64,000 nucleotides of DNA, taken from Hysterangium stoloniferum. Taxonomy: Eukaryota > Basidiomycota > Agaricomycetes > Hysterangiales > Hysterangiaceae. Shown piece by piece: positions 54,300-63,425 of this stretch (position 1 is the first letter of the stretch; every line of letters starts with the position of its first letter). Location of the stretch: assembly GCA_015178975.1 (NCBI GenBank), contig WHVD01000185.1, positions 1 through 64,000 on the forward strand, read 5' to 3'. A program made the translations under genes and the position numbers. The notes beneath the pieces were generated by a model, which searched no databases, was not told where the DNA came from, and worked only from the letters and a program-made list of their open reading frames with translations.

Positions 54300-55633
54300 C
54301 TTCCCCAGAACCCACGGCACCTCCATCTATTTCTCTTATTAATGCTGCAGCATTTATTAGGGCTACAAATATGGATGGATCCCAGGTGTTCACTATCAAT
54401 TTAAAAATTGATGAAGCAACCGGTCATTTTTCAACTCTGGCATCTGAGCAAACTGCTGATCTAGAAGGCATCCTGGGGAAATACCATGATTTTGCAGACA
54501 TTTTCAGTAAGCATAAAGCTGACTGGCTTCCACCCCACAGAGAGTACAACTTAAAAATCGACCTTGAAGAAGGTGCCCAGCCATTCCTTGGACATATTTA
54601 CCCACTTTCCTCTATGGAACTTTCCACAATCTGGGATTTCCTGGATAAACATCTGTCCATAGGTTTTATCAGACCCTTGAAGGCTCCTTATGGAGCACCT
54701 GTTCTGTTTGTCAAGAAGAAGGATGGATCCCTTAGACTATGTGTTGATTTCAGAGGACTCAATGCTGTCACAAAAAAGGATAAGTATCCACTCCCACTTA
54801 TATCTGACATGCTTGACATATGTGTCATTGTTTACTTGGACAACATTCTTATCTACTCTGAGGATCCCGTGGTACATGACAAACAAGTCCATGAAGTTCT
54901 CCAAAGACTCAGACAACATGGTTTATTCGCAAATGGTAAAAAATGTACTTTTGACACAGACTCCGTGGAATATCTGGGTTTCATAATGGGACCCAATGGA
55001 CTCCATATGGATGAAACCAAAGTACAAGTCATTAAAGATTGGCTGGAACCCAGAAAAGTCAAAGATATACAGTCTTTCCTCGGCTTTGCCAATTTTTACC
55101 AATGGTTTATCCGTGGATATTCCAAAATCACAGTCCCCCTTACTCATCTTACTCACAAGGGCACTCTGTGGACTTTTGATGATAAGTGTCAAAAAGCTTT
55201 CAATCTTTTAAAAGATTCTTTTTCTTCAGCTCCACTTCTGTCACATTGGAAACTGGACTTTCCACTCATTGTTGAGATAGATGCCTTGGACTACACACTT
55301 GGAGCCATTCTGTCTATCCAGGACTCAAATGGAGAAGTCCACCCTGTGGCTTTTCTGTCCCAGTCTTTCACCGGAGCAGAGCTCAATTATGACATTCATG
55401 ACAAGGAACTCCTAGCAATTTTTGCAGCTTTTAAATCGTGGCAACACTATTTGGAAGGTTTGGGAATTCCGATTGACATTGTAACCGATCACAAGAAGCT
55501 GGAATACTTTTCAACCACGAAACTTTTAACCCACCAGCAGGCCTGCTGGTCCGAATACCTATCAGCCTTCAATAGGATTATCCATTTTCGACCCAGTCAC
55601 CTTGGCAGCAAATCCAATGCTTTAACTAGATGA
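54300..55633 (+). pseudogene. G2 RT and RNase H with an internal in-frame RT deletion
   Basis: A long open frame (the stretch around it is 467 codons) with GFIRPLKAPYGAPVLFVKKK and [20 protein letters not shown]. It then jumps from LPLISDML directly to DICVIVYLDNILIYSEDPVV. Compared with G1 about 75 residues are missing without a frame change, including the first catalytic Asp block, and the active-site box is YLDN instead of YLDD. RNase H is well kept (FPLIVEIDALDYTLGAILS, ELNYDIHDKELLAI, DIVTDHKKLEY). The enzyme cannot work although the frame is open. Confidence 0.9.
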
Positions 55634-57245
55634 TGGGACATCTATTCTAAAGAGGGGAGCAATGACTATGCCACAGTAAACCCGCATAACTTGAAACCCA
55701 TCTTCACAAATCAGCAGCTTACCATATCAGTCCACATGACTTTCCTCATCCATCCCATCATCTGTGGAATTATCATTATGGATATTGAGAAGTTACATCA
55801 AGATATTCTATTGGCAATTCCACTAGACCCAATAACTAAAGCACACCTTGACAACCCCATGGACCCCAGCCAACCCTGGTGGTCTCTCAACCAGCATGGT
55901 TTCATTAGACTTGACAATCACATATACATACTGGACTCCACCTCAGGATCCTCCAGTACAAACATGACCATCCACTCTCGGGACATTTTGGGTTCAACAA
56001 AACTCTATCAATTATAACAAGAGAATATACTTGGCCCGGACTCCAAGACTTCATCAAGCACTATTGTAAATGTTGCAGTACTTGTCCACGCTCTAAATCA
56101 CAGCATCACAAGCCATACAGCCTTCTGAAACAACTCCCGGTACCGGACCACCCGTGGAATTCAATCTCTATGGATTTCATTGAACGCCTACTGGACTCTG
56201 ATAGCTTTTCCCCCATACTAGTTGTTGTTGACAGATTCTCAAAACAAGGTATATTCATTCCTATACATGATACCATTATGTCCATGCAGTTAGCAAAACT
56301 TTTTATTATCCACATATTTTCCAAGCATGGAGTTCCATCCCACATAACTTCTGATTGAGGATCAGAGTTTGTATCTCACTTCTTTAGATCCCTCAGGAAA
56401 TCCTTGGACATGAAGTTACACTTCACATCTGGATATCACCCAGAAGCCAACAGACAAACTGAATGTGTCAATCAGACATTGGAACAATATCTCCACATAT
56501 ACATATTGCAACTATCAACAGGACAATTGGAAATCCCTGTTACCACTTGCAGAATTTGCTTACAACAATGCACCTTTGGCCACTACTGGTGTTTCCCCAT
56601 TCTTTGCAAATAAAGGATATAATCCAAATATTACAGTACACCCAGAATGGAATCTTGCCTCTGCCCGCACTCAAGAGTTCATCATGGACCTCCATGAGCT
56701 CCATGAGGAACCTTGGACTGCAATAATATCTGCCCAAGAGCAATATCAGTGTTCAGTGGACAAAAACCAGATTCTGCCACCGAACTTCAAAATTGGTGAT
56801 TGTGTTTTTGTCAAAGCTCAATTCTTTTGGACTACCTGTCCATCAAAGAAACTTGCTGAAAAATATTTAGGTCCATTTGAGTTAATAGCACAAGTAGGTT
56901 CAGTTTCATGGACCCTATGGCTTCTGGATAGCATGCACGCAGTACACCCAGTATTTCATGTTTCTATGCTAGAGCCGTGTACTGCTAACACTATCCCAGA
57001 TCATGTGCAATCTCCGCCTCCTCCTCATTATTGATGGAGAACCTGAGTTTGAAATCTCACAAATTTTAGACTCAAAAATAGATAAGCATTGATGCACTTG
57101 TAAACTGCTTTACTTGGTCAAGTGGGTAGGTTACGAGGGCACAGATGAAGAGACTTCATGGATTTTGGCCACAGAACTCAGTAATGCCCCAGAGATCATC
57201 ACTGACTTTCACACAGTATACCCACTCAAATCTGGACCACTATCC
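55634..57245 (+). pseudogene. G2 integrase and chromodomain
   Basis: HHCC domain with a frameshift near 55950 (HYCKCCSTCPRSKS), core SISMDFIERLLDSDSF (first Asp), HITSD*GSEFVSHF (second Asp kept, next Arg codon is TGA, the same stop as in G1) and NRQTECVNQTLEQ (Glu kept). A second frameshift is near 56510. The GPF-like region is KYLGPFELIAQVGSVSW and the chromodomain LYLVKWVGYEGTDEETSWI lies at about 57110-57170 in another frame after a TGA. Confidence 0.86.
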
Positions 57246-57477
57246 TCTCTCTAGCCACAATCCGTGGACCCCGTGTATATGTTGGATTCACTTCATTTTT
57301 TCCCTGTCACCCTATGTCTCTCTTTGCTTTTACAGGTTTTCTGACATGCCTTCAAGTCTTAGTGGATCTTCCCACAGGCCTTTACACTTTTTATTTTATT
57401 TTAAAAAAAAAAAATATTATTACTTTTCAATCTACATTTATGGGGCTATGTTTCTGCCCAACTTCTTTAGGCTCCTT

Positions 57478-58376
57478 TCAGAGTTCTTCCACCTCCTTGG
57501 GTACCCCATCCTCATCCTCACTGGGTTCCTTGGAACTCCTGATCTGCAGTTCTGCATATACATACCTGCCATACTCCGCCAAGAATGCCCAGAACTCCCT
57601 GTGGAGTCCCTGGAGCATCTCCAGCACAGTTCCCTGCACCTGGTTGCTCTCTTCTATCAACTGGTTCTGGGCCTCTATGCCCATGGCTATCTGTCCCAAA
57701 ACATCCTCCAAGCCCCCCAGCCTGTCTGAACCACCCACATCCCATGCCATGGACCCTGTGGGCTCATGAACCAATGAGCACCTCACTTTGAGGTGCACGC
57801 ATGGCCAACAGCCCAGTCCCCACCCAGACTTCTGATGACAGTCAGTGTTCTGGATGTTACAACCAGAGCACCATGGATCGTCTTTTTCCTCCAAGCGAAC
57901 TGGAGCCATTTTCCTTGCCTTCTGTTGATGTGGTCAGTCCCCGGAAAACCCCACGGACTGAGACTTACCTTTTGAGGGCTCTCCAGCTCCCCCTCAGACT
58001 CCGACTCAGCCTCTACTGCTTTGCACTAAGAGCAGAGTCAGTCAAACTGACTATGCAAATTATTGGGACTTACCTTTCCCATGGCAACTGTGGCCCTCTC
58101 CACAGCTGCCTTGGCACATTCTGCAGCAACCTGCACCACCTTCTCATCTCTTTTCCTCTCCTCCTTGGCCTCCTTCTCCGCAACCAGTGCTGCCTAATAA
58201 TCCCTCTCCAAGTCCTCCTCAGCCTCTTTGGCCTTTTTTTCCACTTCCTCCCTTTGTCGACACTGCTCATCCCGCTGCACCAAGATTTGGGCAGCAGTGA
58301 GCGGAGCCCAATATGGGGAGCCTGTGGAGGGCCTGGCAGTAGGCATTGGCCTGCGAGGTGTTGGTTTTGGACTCAT
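57478..58376 (-). pseudogene. Antisense accessory gene of G2: coiled coil + Zn2Cys6-type cysteine pattern
   Basis: Best copy. Exon 1 is 58376-58074, intron 58073-58026 (48 nt), exon 2 58025-57969, intron 57968-57922 (47 nt), exon 3 57921-57478; both introns GTAAGT...AG, phase 0. 267 codons, interrupted only by TAG at 58194-58196. Domains: basic Pro-rich start (MSPKPTPRRPMPTARP), Glu/Lys coiled coil (residues ~35-100), acidic exon 2 (EAESESEGELESPQK), then a cluster with spacing CX2CX6CX9CX2CX6C (CSGC ... CWPCVHLKVRC), which fits the fungal Zn2Cys6 DNA-binding pattern CX2CX6CX5-12CX2CX6-8C. After it comes a helical C-terminal part shared with G1 (SMAWDVGGSDRLGGLEDVLG) and an acidic tail. Role unknown; a DNA- or chromatin-binding regulator of the element is an inference. 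Confidence 0.78.
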
Positions 58377-58425
58377 AATGATGGGGAAAATAAGAAATAG
58401 AAGAAATTTTATTTTTTCAATTTTT

Positions 58426-58432
58426 TATATAG
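58426..58432 (-). promoter_or_regulatory. TATA box of the antisense accessory gene in G2
   Basis: On minus CCTATATAAAAAATTGAAAAA, about 50 bp upstream of the ATG at 58376; matched by the G1 box at 10463-10470. Confidence 0.65.
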
Positions 58433-58673
58433 GCTCATCACGAACCTTACCTTCCAGATCATGTGACTCTTTGACACATACATGTAACTGACATGACTCT
58501 CTGACACATGCATGTTGTTAGATTTGGAAATACAATATCTATTAGAATGTCCAAGCTGTTATAAGTCCCTAGTTGGCATCAGTCCAGATGTGACTGTATA
58601 AGTCCCAAGGTAGCATCAGAAGGACTTATATAGAATATGTATATATAATCCATAATATCTCACTAGACCAATA

Positions 58674-58747
58674 GGTCCAGTAGCTCAGTGGTTAAGAGCA
58701 CTGCTTATATAAAGCCAGAGGTCCTTGGTTCAATCCCAGGCTGGGTC
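58674..58747 (+). ncRNA. tRNA-like unit in TRIM LTR1
   Basis: 74 nt that fold as a tRNA: acceptor GGTCCAG/CTGGGTC (two wobble pairs), D arm GCTC...GAGC, T arm CTTGG-TTCAATC-CCAGG. Pol III A box TAGCTCAGTGGTTAAGAGC and B box GGTTCAATCCC are present. The anticodon arm (CTGCTTATATAAAGCCAG) pairs poorly and has an 8-nt loop, so it is tRNA-like rather than a confident functional tRNA. Confidence 0.7.
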
Positions 58748-58994
58748 AATTCTTTTCTATACCTTTAACAGGTTATGGGCCCCGTCAGCGCTGCTGCATA
58801 TAGGGTGAATAGATTAGATATTGATTTCAGGGGAAGTGTTAGATTTGGAAATACAATATCTATTAGAATGTCCAAGCTGTTATAAGTCCCTAGTTGGCAT
58901 CAGTCCAGATGTGACTGTATAAGTCCCAAGGTAGCATCAGAAGGACTTATATAGAATATGTATATATAATCCATAATATCTCACTAGACCAATA

Positions 58995-59068
58995 GGTCCA
59001 GTAGCTCAGTGGTTAAGAGCACTGCTTATATAAAGCCAGAGGTCCTTGGTTCAATCCCAGGCTGGGTC
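58995..59068 (+). ncRNA. tRNA-like unit in TRIM LTR2
   Basis: Identical to 58674-58747, shifted by 321 bp, as expected for the second LTR. Confidence 0.7.
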
Positions 59069-59837
59069 AATTCTTTTCTATACCTTTAACACATGTAACC
59101 AACAAACTTTATCAAGTTCTAGAGCCTCTTTGGGACTTCAGTATAAAGGGAGGGTACTGTTACAACTGGAAAACCTGCCGGACTCTGGGCACTACCCTAT
59201 GGACACCCACACCCTTTACGCACTAGTTATCAGTTAATCAGAATACCCGCTGGGACCCAGATGTCAGACCTGTCCATGCCTGACCTTCGTTATCTCATGT
59301 ACCAGTCACCAGAATACCTGCCCAGACCCTGCACACATCATCCCTGTCTATCCCCGACCCTGTCCCATGTGTCAGTCACCAGACTCCACTCAGAAAATCC
59401 ATCAGCTCTCTAACTGAGCCCCATTCCTGTTATGGTCAAATGACCTGACACGTTTCAGACTCCGCTCCCACCCCATTCCCATTATGTCTAACGACCTGTC
59501 ACACTTCAGACTCCGCTCCACTCCATTCTGTTCCTAATACCAATTTGGTGTTTACTTATCTCATTTCATGATTACTAGTTTGGATTTCATTATTACTGGA
59601 TTTGGTATGACATACATTCCACAGTCTATATAGTCTGGCAGATGTTGTACATACAATCCAGTCAGAAAATCAGCTTAGATTCCCCCCAGTAATCTCATTA
59701 TATTTCCACTCTATCCCTCTCTTTGAAACACACCTGTTATGACTGGAATACCTGCCAGACTCCAGGCACTACTCTATCTGCACCTGCACCCTTCATGCAC
59801 CAGTTATCAGTTTACCAGAATACCTGCTGGAACCCAG

Positions 59838-60299
59838 TGAAGAGTGGTGGAAGTTCTGACCATTCTATATACGAAGAAATGAGTAGAAAGGAAGAATATT
59901 GACCTATTTGGTGCAATATAAGAGGAAGTGAGAGAGAGAGCACGAGATGACGCAGTAGTCAAAGAGTGCAATGGATTGAGTGGAGGCCTCGACTGTTACA
60001 GTTTGAGCCCAGAAGTGTTAGATAGTTCAGATATTGCTACCTATGTAGTTACCCTGATCATTGCTTGTAGTAGACCTAGTTTATGTCTTACAAGTGGTGG
60101 TTCTTGGGTAAAAGTGTGTCTGAGTTCTATTTGGTGCCAAGTGCACCCACAAGTATACACAAAGCTTCAAACTAATGAAATGGTATGATATTCGAAGAAT
60201 ATAAAGGATAGAAAAATATGAATAAAATGTGTAAAATATAAATAAAATAAAAGGAGTGTTTTACCACAATGAAACTGTGGTAAAAGCATACTCCTCACA
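59838..60299 (+). mobile_element. Solo LTR, family F, TSD CCCAG
   Basis: 462 bp, TGAAGAGTGGTGG...ATACTCCTCACA with CCCAG at 59833-59837 and 60300-60304. It is unrelated to the other LTR families. AATAAAATG and similar A-rich signals precede a hairpin at 60258-60284. Confidence 0.85.
60258..60284 (+). terminator. Perfect 10-bp hairpin near the end of LTR-F
   Basis: TTTTACCACA and TGTGGTAAAA separated by ATGAAAC. Located after several AATAAA-like strings; possibly a 3'-end or structural signal. The function is inferred from position only. Confidence 0.45.
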
Positions 60300-60673
60300 C
60301 CCAGACATCAGACCTGTCCATGCCTGACCTTCATTATCTCATGTACCAGTCACTGGAATACCCACCTGGACCCACACACATCATCCCTGTCTATCCCCGA
60401 CCCTGTCCCACACATCAGTCACTGGACTCTGCTTGGAAAACCTCTCAACTCTCTAACTGAGCCCCGTTCCCATTATGGTCAAATGACCTGTCACATTTCA
60501 GACTCTGCTCCCGCCCCATTCCCATTATGGTCTAATGACCTATCACATTTCGGACTCCACTCCACTCCATTCCGTTCCTAACACCAAAATTAGTGTTTAC
60601 TCATCTTGTTTCATGATTACTAGTTTGGATTTCATTATTACTGGATTTGGTATGACATACATTCCACAGTCTA

Positions 60674-60804
60674 CAGTAAGCAAAAAAAGGGTTGCAATGT
60701 TTAGTAAATTTTGACTTGAATGCTTATAACTCCAGAAATAAATTAGCTAAAATTAGGAGAAAATATAGGTTAGAAAGCCCTGTTTCTGAACTTTAATATG
60801 ATAA
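60674..60804 (+). mobile_element. Tc1-II terminal fragment
   Basis: First ~130 bp of the Tc1-II TIR (CAGTAAGCAAAAAAAGGG...CTGAACTTTAATATGATAA) after TA at 60672-60673; the rest is missing. Confidence 0.85.
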
Positions 60805-61689
60805 CCATTCCTGTTATGGTCAAATGACCTGACACGTTTCAGACTCCGCTCCCACCCCATTCCCATTATGTCTAACGACCTGTCACATTTCAGACTCCAC
60901 TCCACTCCATTCTGTTCCTAATACCAATTTGGTGTTTACTTATCTCATTTCATGATTACTAGTTTGGATTTCATTATTACTGGATTTGGTATGACATACA
61001 TTCCACAGTCTATATAGTCTGGCAGATGTTGCATATACAATCAAGTCAGCAAATCAGCTTAGATTTCCCCCAGTAATCTCAGTACATTTTCCACTCTAAT
61101 CTCCTCTTTGAAAGATACCACTATTTACCTCATTGGGGCCCATGGGCTCCAACCTATCTATCACTCAACCCCTCGACCTCTGCGGGATTCCCACAGTCAA
61201 CCCTCCGACCTCTCAACCCACCAACTACTCCTGGACTCCCCGGGATTCCCGTCCACCCATCTGAAATCAGATGACATGATCTCGCAAGGGTGCAGCCTAT
61301 AAGGTGAAGCCAAGTCCTACCAGCTTTCCCACAGGTTTCTCCAGAAACCCTCCAATAAGCTCTGCACGCACTCCTTAACAACACTGCTATTTACCTTGTC
61401 AGAGCCCATGGGCTCTGACCTATCTATCACTCAACCTCTGACCCATCACCGCCTGACCTCTCAACCTCCATGGGATTCCCGCAGTCAACCCTCCAACCTC
61501 TCAACCCACCAACTACTCCCAGACTCCCCGGATTCCCGTCCACCTGTCTGAAATTGGACAACATGATCTTGTGGGGGTGCAGCCTATAAGCTGAAGCCAA
61601 GTCCTACTAGCTTTCCTGCAGGTTTCTTTGGAAACCCTCCGATAAGCTCCACATGTACTCCTTAACACATTGGCTTAGTGGTTTCCAGC

Positions 61690-63165
61690 TGTTAAGGGTA
61701 TGTACACGGCAGGTTTCCAGAGAAACCCATGTGAAATCTGGTAGGACTTGGCTTCAGCTTATAGTGTTACGACCGTGTCGTAACCCATGTCGCAACCCGA
61801 TGGTCCCCAAGAATACTACCGCCTATCGATGTTCCAAGTTATTGATCAAGTCATTATTTCGGCAACCTTCGGAACACCGACACTGACGTATACCTTCACG
61901 GCCATCAAACCCCATTTACGCCCCTGTCAAAATATACTCTACCATCTGGTTATGCTTTGATATGTCCCCTTTCATTATGATGATCCATTTTACTCTATGT
62001 TTCACATATGCCCATATATACTCGTAGCCCGTGGACTATTCCCTTTTCTCGTAATCCTGCTCTCAGCTAAATCTCGGCTTCTGATCTTATCGTAACCTTC
62101 CGGTTTCTAGTCAAGTCTATTCGTCAAATAGTGTTTCTGCTCTTCCCTTAGTTAGTAGTTTCTAGACGCCGATAACTCGTATATACATAAGACTCGCTGT
62201 AATGTAGTTATTGGACAATCAGAATATCAACTTAGAATATCAACTTAGATCGACTTAGATACCCTCTAATTTCCGACTCCATTATCTATTCACGACCACC
62301 ACGTTCTGACTCCATCCGATTTACGATTCAACCTACATTTACGACTTCAACCTCTAATCTCCAACACTCTCAGTCTCCGACACTCTCAGTCTCCGACACT
62401 CTCAGTCTCCGACTCTTGGTCTCTGACCCCTCAGCCCTACCCTCAACTTATCCTTCAGTTTCCGATCAGTAGTTCACCGAGAGGTTTACCTGACAGGACT
62501 AGTTTCTGCCTACCCGAAATTTAAGGACACCCGACGGTAACTTGCGAGGGTGCAGCACATAAGCTGAAGCCAAGTCCTTCCAATCGGTCCCCGTCGGCCT
62601 GCCGACATCTGTCAGTTTCTGCTCTTAACAGTACAACATCTGCCAGACTATATAGACTGTGGAATGAATAACATACCAAATCCAGTAATAATGAAAATGA
62701 AACTAGCAAACATAAAACGAGATAAGTAAACACCAAATCTGGTGTTAGGAATGGAACGGGATGGAGTGGAGTCCAAATTGTGACAGGTCATAAACCATAA
62801 CAGGAAATGGAGTGGGAGTGGGGTCCAAATCATGACAGGTCATAAACCATAATGGGAAATGGAGTGGGAGTGGAGTCCGAATCATGACAGGTCATTGACT
62901 AAAATGGGAACAGGGCTCAGTTAGAGGGATGATGGGTTTTCCGAGCAGGGTCTGGTGACTGATGTGTGGGACGAGGTCGGACATAGACAGGGACAGAGTC
63001 CAGCAGGTATTCTGGTGACTGATACATGATGTAACGAAGTCGAACATGGACAAGTCTAATGTACAGAGTCCAGTGGGAATTCCAGTAAACTGACAATTGG
63101 TGTGTATAGGGTGCGGGTGCGTATAAGTTAGTGCCCAGAGTCCAGTGGGAATTCCAGTCATAACA
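61690..63165 (+). mobile_element. Solo LTR-B containing LTR-A, near-TSD CCAGC/CCAAC
   Basis: TGTTAAGGGTATG...CCAGTCATAACA. The flanking 5-mers differ by one transition. LTR-A copy 4 (61765-62630) replaces part of it: sequence stops at GCTTCAGCTTATAG and resumes at GTACAACATCTGCC, which in intact copies are about 300 bp apart. Confidence 0.82.
61765..62630 (+). mobile_element. LTR-A (copy 4), no TSD
   Basis: 866 bp, TGTTACGACCGTGTCG...GCTCTTAACA. Flanks TATAG and GTACA do not match. It is longer than other A copies, with tandem TCTCAGTCTCCGACAC units (about 62363-62410) and a duplicated TCAACTTAGA block. Confidence 0.88.
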
Positions 63166-63425
63166 CCAACATAAAGTACACTCCAATACTCTGAAGACCC
63201 TACTTGATCATGAGTTTAATCCCCACCCATACCAATAGTTTGAAGCCCAAATAAGTGGCAAAATAACTTGTATTTGGCATTAAGAGGGATCATAAAAATT
63301 ACTTAATATCTAGTTGGCCCACACACAACATTGGCTACTGGCCTTCAACAGGTCATAGGGGAGTTACTACTGACCTTCGGGTCAGAGTTTACTTTATGTT
63401 GGAAACCACTAAGCCAATGTAATAT

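Larger units (their letters stand above)
58516..59091 (+). mobile_element. TRIM (miniature LTR retrotransposon), identical LTRs, TSD CATGT
   Basis: LTR1 58516-58770 and LTR2 58837-59091 are each 255 bp, TGTTAGATTTGG...ACCTTTAACA, and I see no difference between them. The internal part is only 66 bp (58771-58836), beginning GGTTATGGGCCCCGTCAGCG (candidate PBS) and ending ATTTCAGGGGAAG (candidate PPT). CATGT flanks at 58511-58515 and 59092-59096. It has no coding capacity, so it must be mobilised by another element. It is inserted in the upstream region of the G2 accessory gene. Identical LTRs mean it is among the youngest insertions here. Confidence 0.93.
59735..61381 (+). mobile_element. LTR-B nested in the G2 3' LTR, near-TSD ACACC/ACACT
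   Basis: TGTTATGACTGG...CTCCTTAACA, flanked by ACACC and ACACT (one transition). It contains LTR-F (59838-60299), then a Tc1-II end fragment (60674-60804), after which LTR-B sequence steps back and repeats a part already read (CCATTCCTGTTATGGTC at 60806 as at 59426), so it is a recombinant of at least two LTR-B copies. Confidence 0.75.
52830..61667 (+). mobile_element. G2: 5'-truncated chromodomain Ty3/Gypsy element with 3' LTR
   Basis: Same family as G1, on the plus strand. It lacks the 5' LTR and most of gag, which are replaced by the Tc1-IV fragment at about 52800. Order: gag tail, protease, RT, RNase H, integrase, chromodomain, antisense accessory gene, TRIM insertion, polypurine tract AAAGGGAGGGTAC (59145-59157) and 3' LTR (59158-59734 plus 61382-61667). 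The base after the LTR starts CATTG, which should be its TSD; the partner is gone. Confidence 0.88.
59158..61667 (+). repeat. 3' LTR of G2 (family B), split by another LTR-B
   Basis: Starts TGTTACAACTGG after the polypurine tract. It is interrupted at 59734 (after ...GAAACACACC) by the LTR-B at 59735-61381, resumes at 61382 (ACACTGCTATTTACC) and ends CTCCTTAACA at 61667. Sense orientation, reverse of most LTR-B copies in the window. Confidence 0.85.
61668..63425 (+). repeat. tRNA-derived SINE-like repeat with an inverted second head, interrupted by LTR-B
   Basis: Left part 61668-61689 (ACATTGGCTTAGTGGTTTCCA) continues after the LTR at 63166 with ACATAAAGTACACTCC. It contains an A-box match TGGCTTAGTGG and, about 50 nt on without the LTR, a B-box-like GAGTTTAATCC (63212-63224). 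At 63388-63425 the same head occurs in reverse (ACTTTATGTTGGAAACCACTAAGCCAATGT). The sequence between, 63240-63385, is unique here. Confidence 0.45.

Noticed and set aside
58674..58747. Ordinary functional tRNA gene
   Set aside because: Anticodon arm is unstable with an 8-nt loop and no U before a clear anticodon, and the unit is part of a duplicated LTR.
62500..63200. Many 60-100 codon open frames on minus in LTR-B copies (also 9.9-10.3, 13.2-13.6, 24.5-24.9, 37.1-37.6 kb)
   Set aside because: They recur in the same LTR region in three frames and vary by indels without preserving frame; LTR sequence, not genes.
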